Shown: positions 38,864 through 42,640 of the stretch, one piece after another | How the letters are laid out: each line of letters begins with the position of its first letter | Position numbering within the stretch: the stretch's first letter is position 1 | Origin: Levilactobacillus mulengensis | GTDB taxonomy: Bacteria; Bacillota; Bacilli; Lactobacillales; Lactobacillaceae | Length of the DNA: 42,640 nt | Direction: 5' to 3' | Assembly: GCF_003946045.1 (NCBI RefSeq) | Contig: NZ_RHNW01000020.1 | Coordinates: forward strand, 1-42,640 | The notes under the pieces: generated by a model | Told to the model about the DNA's origin: nothing | What the model saw: only the letters and a program-made list of their open reading frames with translations | Databases searched by the model: none | Made by a program: the position numbers and the translations under genes

Positions 38864-38900
38864 AAAATATGGATAGCCTACGACTGGCTATCCATATTTT
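38864..38900. terminator. Bidirectional terminator
   Basis: AAAATATGGATAGCC (38864-38878) and GGCTATCCATATTTT (38886-38900) form a perfect 15-bp stem around TACGACT, with T runs on both strands. It separates the S-layer region from the candidate small RNA. Confidence 0.85.
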
Positions 38901-38909
38901 ATTTTTTAA

Positions 38910-39027
38910 TTGCTACAATAATTTATAAATGCTATGATGTAAAAGTTCCAATCCTTCGGAACGTCCTCGTCTTTGGAAAAGCCACTCAAAGTTACCCTCA
39001 GCACACAACTTCTTTGGTGGCTTTTTT
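38910..39027 (+). ncRNA. Candidate small RNA with own promoter and terminator
   Basis: TTGCTA (38910-38915), 17-base spacer, TATGAT (38933-38938) form a good promoter. About seven bases later the transcript would start, with a short hairpin (GTTCC...GGAAC) and then a 14-15-bp stem (AAAAGCCACTCAAAG at 38977-38991, CTTTGGTGGCTTTT at 39012-39025) ending in T residues. Predicted length about 85 bases. No convincing coding frame fits. It resembles plasmid antisense or control RNAs, but no target was identified. Confidence 0.5.
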
Positions 39028-39096
39028 GATTATTTACATTTTTCTCAAAGTGAACTATCATTTTTAGGATAACAAATAAAGTTTCATCCATTCATT

Positions 39097-39141
39097 TACA
39101 AAAAAGAGGCTTCCAGCATAACACTGGAGACCTCTTTTTTA
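39097..39141. terminator. Bidirectional terminator 3' of the BRCT gene
   Basis: AAAAAAGAGGCTTCCAG and CTGGAGACCTCTTTTTT pair as a long stem around CATAACA with A and T runs on each side. On the minus strand it ends the BRCT transcript. Confidence 0.8.
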
Positions 39142-39299
39142 TATACCAATTTTTACTTTACATATTCAGCCTTATCCCAAGTAACCACCATTCGCCCTGA
39201 TAAAACAACGATCCGTTATTTTTTCCTTGTGAAAATTGACGGTATGGGATTGGTCTAGGTGAAAATCGCCCGAAAACTTAGGAAAGCCACTTTGTGAAG

Positions 39300-39578
39300 T
39301 TAACCGTCCAAACTCCTAGACCATTGCGCCAATCGTGCCTGACACCAGGCCAAAAACTCACGTTCTGAAATCGTTGGGGTTCCCGTCAATAACTTTTTTG
39401 TGATCGGCTCCTCACCTAAAACCGTCTCAATTAACCCAACCACTAAATAATCTGTCTGTTTCGTAACCCAATTTTGTGGTTTCGCCCCAAAGACTTTCGC
39501 CAAACTAAAAGCTTGATCCCGAGTCATGGTTGTTAAGCGACCGGTAAAAGCAATCTCACAATCTCTTAAATCAAGCAT
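39300..39578 (-). CDS. Stand-alone BRCT-domain protein
   Basis: A 92-residue protein that is essentially one BRCT domain like the one at the end of bacterial DNA ligase: LRDCEIAFTGRLTTMTRDQA, FGAKPQNWVTKQTDYLVVGL, KKLLTGTPTISEREFLAWCQ. BRCT domains bind DNA ends, phosphopeptides or partner proteins. No catalytic part is attached. Small BRCT proteins occur on lactobacillus plasmids; their role is not known. The RBS is weak (AAGTTGATG). It lies in the plasmid-maintenance segment, isolated between terminators. Confidence 0.8.
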   Translation of the reverse strand: MLDLRDCEIAFTGRLTTMTRDQAFSLAKVFGAKPQNWVTKQTDYLVVGLIETVLGEEPITKKLLTGTPTISEREFLAWCQARLAQWSRSLDG

Positions 39579-40224
39579 TTTAAATCATCAACTTTCTTGA
39601 TTCTAATGTTGGTTTTGACTTGACGGGTTACGATTTTCCATTCAGTTTAGAGGGAGTGACGTTTTGAGCGCAGAATTGTTCCCTGGAAACAGCTATTTGG
39701 AATAACTGAACCAGAGTACAATTCTACTACTAAAAGTTTCCCCTTAGTTCGTCGGTCGTTAACGCCCGTCGCTTGTCTGTACAATTGCGGTATTGCTACC
39801 ACCACTCATTATAAACCTACGTTTTCGGTTTAACCTACTAAAAAACGCCCTAGTAGGCGTTGGCAATACGTATTTATGTTTGTTCGATCACCAACTAATC
39901 AATGGCACCAAGCTGAAGCTTCGTTTTACCACCCGCGCCGTTAATGGTCGCGCTCACCATTCACCACCCAGCCGTACAGATGACCTTGTTGTGGTATAGC
40001 CAGACTTATTGAAGTCGCACTGGCAAACGTGTCCCCTTAGATTTAGACCCCAGCTTGTCCCCTAGGGCTTTAAAAATCGCACCGGCCATGATATAATAGT
40101 CAGTAACTTAGATGACTTCTGTGGCGCTCACCAACTCCAATTGGTGGGTGTTTTTTTATGTTCTATTTGATGTCTAAATCATATCTCAATAGCAAGAATA
40201 AGTAAAGGCACTTTTTACATAGTT
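39579..40224. other. Noncoding segment between BRCT gene and repeat array
   Basis: About 650 bases without a convincing gene. It contains a terminator-like hairpin (AACGCC-CTAGTA-GGCGTT, 39844-39861, with T's on the minus strand) and, at 40092-40157, a promoter followed by a short terminated RNA. The rest shows no motif I recognise; it could hold a plasmid control region or decayed genes. A 68-codon frame at 39793-39999 looks accidental. Confidence 0.5.
40092..40157 (+). ncRNA. Candidate short control RNA upstream of parA
   Basis: An extended -10 promoter (TGATATAAT, 40089-40097) is followed within about 30 bases by CTCACCAA-CTCCAA-TTGGTGGG and seven T. The product would be a 50-55-base RNA. 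Similar short promoter-terminator units lie upstream of replication or partition genes on lactobacillus plasmids, as antisense or leader RNAs. The target is unknown. Confidence 0.45.
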
Positions 40225-40431
40225 CTATAGAACCACGTAATTTATAATTCTATAAATCTATAGTTCTATAAATCTATAGATGTTCATTTCTATAGTTCTA
40301 TAAATCTATAGTTCTATAGAGCTGCTATGTCGGCAATATTCGCTATTTATTAGGTCTATAGAACTATAGATCTATAGTTCTATAGATATTCATTTCTATA
40401 GTTCTATAGATCTGAAGAAAATGTTCTATAG
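40225..40431. repeat. CTATAG repeat array, probable centromere/operator (parS-like)
   Basis: Thirteen copies of the palindrome CTATAG in about 207 bases, mostly embedded in TTCTATAGAA/ATCTATAGTT contexts, with near-copies CTATAA between them. The last copy overlaps the -35 region of the parA promoter. Two more copies follow parB (41657-41662 and 41673-41678). Repeats flanking a ParA operon are typical centromere sites that also autoregulate it. Confidence 0.8.
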
Positions 40432-40449
40432 AATTTTATTTTTTTATGC

Positions 40450-40455
40450 TATAAT
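40450..40455 (+). promoter_or_regulatory. parA promoter -10 box
   Basis: TATAAT at 40450-40455; the matching -35 position (about 40427-40432) is TATAGA within the last CTATAG repeat, so repeat-bound protein should repress this promoter. RBS AAGGA at 40464-40468. Confidence 0.7.
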
Positions 40456-40476
40456 TTTTCCCAAAAGGATGTGTCT

Positions 40477-41292
40477 ATGTTGACCACAACTATTACAACC
40501 GGTAATTTTAAAGGCGGAGTTGGAAAAACAACTAATGCTGTTATGATTGCTTACACCTTATCCAATAGAGGGAAAAAATCCTTAATAGTAGATCTTGATC
40601 CACAAGCTAATGCTACAGACTTGCTGTTTACAACAATGAGCCAAGTGTATGGAACTAAACCTGATTTTAGTGAAACGCTTGAAGTTGCTTTAAAAAAAGG
40701 TAGTTTAGAAAATGCAATTGTTCATGTAAATGATAACTTAGATTTACTTCCTTCGGATGATGATTTACAGAACTATGATAAATTTCTGAGCTCTTCGTTT
40801 CCTGATGACTACACACAAGATCATTATTTCTCTAAACTATTATCAAAAATTTCAAGTAAATATGATTTTGTAATATTGGACGTTCCCCCACAATTAAACA
40901 AATTTACTGATTCCGCTTTGGTTGCAAGTGATTACGTTATTGTTATTTTGCAAACCCAAGAGCGCTCATTGCGAGGGGCAGAAACATACGTTAAGCACTT
41001 ATTGCAAATCAAAGACGATTACTCTCTCGACATTGATTTGTTAGGCGTTTTACCTGTCTTACAACAAAACGGAAATGATTTAGATTTAGACGTTATCGAA
41101 GATGCAACTACAAGCTTCGGTAATGCAAATATGTTTAAACAAAAGGTGCGTCAGATGGCTAGATTAAAACGATTTGATCGCACTGGTATAACAAATAATG
41201 CTAGCCATGACATAAACGACAGAAGGGTTCACCATCTTTATGATTTGGTTGTAGATGAATTATTAGAACGTTTAAAATTGATTAGAGGTTAA
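40477..41292 (+). CDS. parA: ParA-type partition ATPase
   Basis: A 271-residue deviant-Walker ATPase: TGNFKGGVGKTTNAV (signature Lys in KGGVGKTT), switch/Walker A' SLIVDLDPQANATDL and Walker B FVILDVPPQLNKFTDSALVA. It lacks a long N-terminal DNA-binding domain, as in type Ib ParA/Soj/MinD-like proteins. With its partner and the repeat array it would distribute plasmid copies to daughter cells. The ATG at 40477 is preferred over a GTG at 40471, which sits too close to AAGGA. A phage integrase is absent, so this is the likely lysogeny-maintenance system. Confidence 0.92.
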   Translation: MLTTTITTGNFKGGVGKTTNAVMIAYTLSNRGKKSLIVDLDPQANATDLLFTTMSQVYGTKPDFSETLEVALKKGSLENAIVHVNDNLDLLPSDDDLQNYDKFLSSSFPDDYTQDHYFSKLLSKISSKYDFVILDVPPQLNKFTDSALVASDYVIVILQTQERSLRGAETYVKHLLQIKDDYSLDIDLLGVLPVLQQNGNDLDLDVIEDATTSFGNANMFKQKVRQMARLKRFDRTGITNNASHDINDRRVHHLYDLVVDELLERLKLIRG

Positions 41293-41295
41293 AAA

Positions 41296-41652
41296 ATGAC
41301 TGCTAACGATAAAATGGGATTAGGTGCTTTTGGAGAAACTAGAAAGAATAAAACCACACGACCTCAGAAAATTGAGCCACAAAAATTTGAAGAACAACAC
41401 AGAAGCATGCCAAATGACCAAGTACTAATTAAACCAAAACGTAGATTGACAGCAAAAGATACTCCAAAGTCTGTCCAGGCACAATTAGACACTCATATGG
41501 CCATAAAGCAAATAGCTACCATTGAAAATAAGCGAAACTATGAGGTTCTCAACGAAATCGTTGAAAGCTATGTTCAGAATATGCCGAACCAAAGCAAAAA
41601 ATTAGTAATAGATAGTGTTAGAGCTGTTCAACAAAATATGCGAGATTTTTAA
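41296..41652 (+). CDS. Partition partner protein (small ParB-like DNA-binding protein)
   Basis: A 118-residue basic protein directly downstream of parA (three-base gap). The first 70 residues are polar and disordered (RKNKTTRPQKIEPQKFEEQH). The C-terminal part (VQAQLDTHMAIKQIATIENK, RNYEVLNEIVESYVQNM) reads like a ribbon-helix-helix or compact helical dimer, as in small centromere-binding proteins of type Ib systems. It is expected to bind the CTATAG repeats on both sides of the operon. Exact family unknown. Confidence 0.75.
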   Translation: MTANDKMGLGAFGETRKNKTTRPQKIEPQKFEEQHRSMPNDQVLIKPKRRLTAKDTPKSVQAQLDTHMAIKQIATIENKRNYEVLNEIVESYVQNMPNQSKKLVIDSVRAVQQNMRDF

Positions 41653-41787
41653 ATATCTATAGATCTATAATTCTATAGAACGAAAATTTTGTAGAACTAC
41701 CAGATTAACGAATATCACTGCGTCCTCAGACGACACGTTCAACTTTTATACGTATACTTGTCCGTTTAAATGAAGCAGAATACACGC

Positions 41788-41826
41788 AAAAAAGCCACCC
41801 ACCTCGTAAGAGATGAGTGGCTTTTT
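41788..41826. terminator. Bidirectional terminator between partition and lysis operons
   Basis: AAAAAAGCCACCCACCTC and GATGAGTGGCTTTTT pair as a long stem with A and T runs on both sides. It ends the parAB transcript on plus and the late lysis transcript on minus. Confidence 0.8.
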
Positions 41827-41864
41827 GGTTGCGTCAACTTTAAAGGATTAACTTAATCCTAGCA

Positions 41865-42137
41865 CTATTTATTTTTTAATTCACGTACATCGCCTTCAAC
41901 ATTGTCTAAGCGTTCGTTGATAACTTTGTGCTCGCTTCTGCTAGCGATAAAATCTTGACGCAGCGTATTTTGCGAATCGAACAGACGCTCAATCCGCTGG
42001 CTACTATCCTTCATACTTTGAGCAATTTCTTGCAGCCGATCCGTGAAGGGCTTCATGACAACCATCAAAGCCGCATAGATACCTGCAACTACAGCTAAAG
42101 CCAAGGTGACTAATTCGATCCAACGATCAAAGGTCAT
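41865..42137 (-). CDS. Membrane-anchored coiled-coil protein after endolysin (holin-like)
   Basis: A 90-residue protein: one N-terminal membrane segment at about residues 9-27 (VTLALAVVAGIYAALMVVM) and then a charged coiled coil (KDSSQRIERLFDSQNTLRQD...NERLDNVEGDVRELKNK). Its ATG overlaps the endolysin stop (TAATG), making it the last late gene. The layout resembles XhlA/antiholin-like lysis proteins, so it may tune the LLH holin or act as a second holin; this is inference from position and topology. Confidence 0.6.
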   Translation of the reverse strand: MTFDRWIELVTLALAVVAGIYAALMVVMKPFTDRLQEIAQSMKDSSQRIERLFDSQNTLRQDFIASRSEHKVINERLDNVEGDVRELKNK

Positions 42138-42640
42138 TACTTACCACCCGACTTTCTAACCAATTTTACGTAGTCCTTATTAGCTGAAATGTAACCAACG
42201 TCAGTCTTAATCCGGTACACCTTACCGTACTTGACGGCCTTACCGTAGATTGTACTGCCCTTGGAGAAGTGAATACGGCGCTTATTAGCCTTGTCTAGAT
42301 CTGGCTTACCATATACATTAACCTCACTGGTAATCACTTCGTACAGGCCGTTATCAGCCCAGTATGAGGCTTTCTTAGGAGTTACCTTGGTAGCCTTACC
42401 TGAAAGCTTACCATCAAAATCACGGCTGCAATCCACCCCATGCCCATTCCAATTATCGGTATTTTGCCAGGCATTGGCGTCGTTTACTCCTGGCCCATAA
42501 TTATTATAGGCTGCTACCCAGATTGCTTTATCAACTAACTGGGAACGATTAATCCGTCCAGAATTGAACCAGCTACCCGATCCGTACGTAATCACATTCT
42601 TGTACCCGTGACTAATCAGATACCGAAGGAATACGTTAAC
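42137..42640 (-). CDS. lys: Endolysin, C-terminal part with cell-wall-binding region
   Basis: This is the 3' part of the same lysin gene; bases 42563-42640 duplicate bases 1-78. It completes the GH25 fold (WVAAYNNYGPG, then an Asn/Trp-rich stretch and VDCSRDFDG) and then carries about 90 residues with SH3/SLAP-like features (ITSEVNVYGKPDL, KGSTIYGKAVKYGK, VGYISANKDYVKLV), probably the wall-anchoring domain. Its stop codon overlaps the next start as TAATG. No separate initiation inside this part is needed; an internal Met at 42595 is simply part of the longer frame. Confidence 0.88.
   Translation of the reverse strand, partial: VNVFLRYLISHGYKNVITYGSGSWFNSGRINRSQLVDKAIWVAAYNNYGPGVNDANAWQNTDNWNGHGVDCSRDFDGKLSGKATKVTPKKASYWADNGLYEVITSEVNVYGKPDLDKANKRRIHFSKGSTIYGKAVKYGKVYRIKTDVGYISANKDYVKLVRKSGGK

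Noticed and set aside
38858..39091. Overlapping short frames on both strands, possibly a Fst-like type I toxin
   Set aside because: Neither has the expected short hydrophobic peptide with a charged tail or an RBS; a small RNA is the simpler reading.
39793..39999. 68-codon frame on the plus strand
   Set aside because: No RBS, covers a hairpin region, composition unlike a protein; probably accidental.
1..42640. The 78-base terminal identity as a phage direct terminal repeat
   Set aside because: It lies inside the endolysin gene, far from terminase, and the HNH-terS region suggests cos packaging; an overlap from circular assembly explains it better.

Overview
The window is the whole circular genome (about 42.56 kb) of a temperate siphophage that appears to live as a plasmid in a lactobacillus. 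The first 78 bases are repeated exactly at the end (42563-42640), and the endolysin gene reads through that junction in frame. The host is probably Levilactobacillus brevis or a close relative: the window carries a full-length S-layer gene of the L. brevis SlpA type, an LLH-family holin, and Gram-positive ribosome binding sites throughout.

Layout. Minus strand, right to left: an immunity switch (CI-type S24 repressor on plus, Cro-like protein on minus, shared 16-bp operators, Rha/KilAC antirepressor); small early genes including a Tad2/DUF2829-like protein; a recombination and replication block (Gp157, Erf annealase, AP2/HNH endonuclease next to a broken copy of the ssb start, SSB, HNHc nuclease, replisome organizer, DnaC-like loader); an ArpU/RinA-type late regulator followed by five tandem 11-bp repeats; a cluster of one ordinary tRNA-Met and three aberrant tRNA-like sequences; two tandem DNA adenine methylases with Leu-Gln repeats; HNH endonuclease, a probable cos region, small and large terminase, portal, ClpP-type protease, HK97 capsid, connectors, tail tube, frameshifting chaperone, tape measure, Dit, Tal, baseplate/fibre proteins, holin and endolysin. 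Across the junction the lysis operon ends at a bidirectional terminator near 41.8 kb.

The segment 36.6-41.7 kb, where integrase and attP would normally sit, has no recombinase. It holds the S-layer gene, a BRCT-domain protein, two candidate small RNAs, a CTATAG repeat array (likely centromere/operator) and a ParA-type ATPase with a small partner protein. No dedicated plasmid Rep protein is visible, so replication probably relies on the phage replisome organizer.

Unusual points: the S-layer gene on a phage-plasmid, the tRNA-like fragments lacking whole arms, a large terminase split by a frame change at its Walker A motif, expanding Leu-Gln repeats in duplicated methylases, a lectin-like variable-protein fold at the fibre tip without a visible reverse transcriptase, and a very basic segment inside Dit. 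All family assignments come from reading motifs and recalled families; no search was run.
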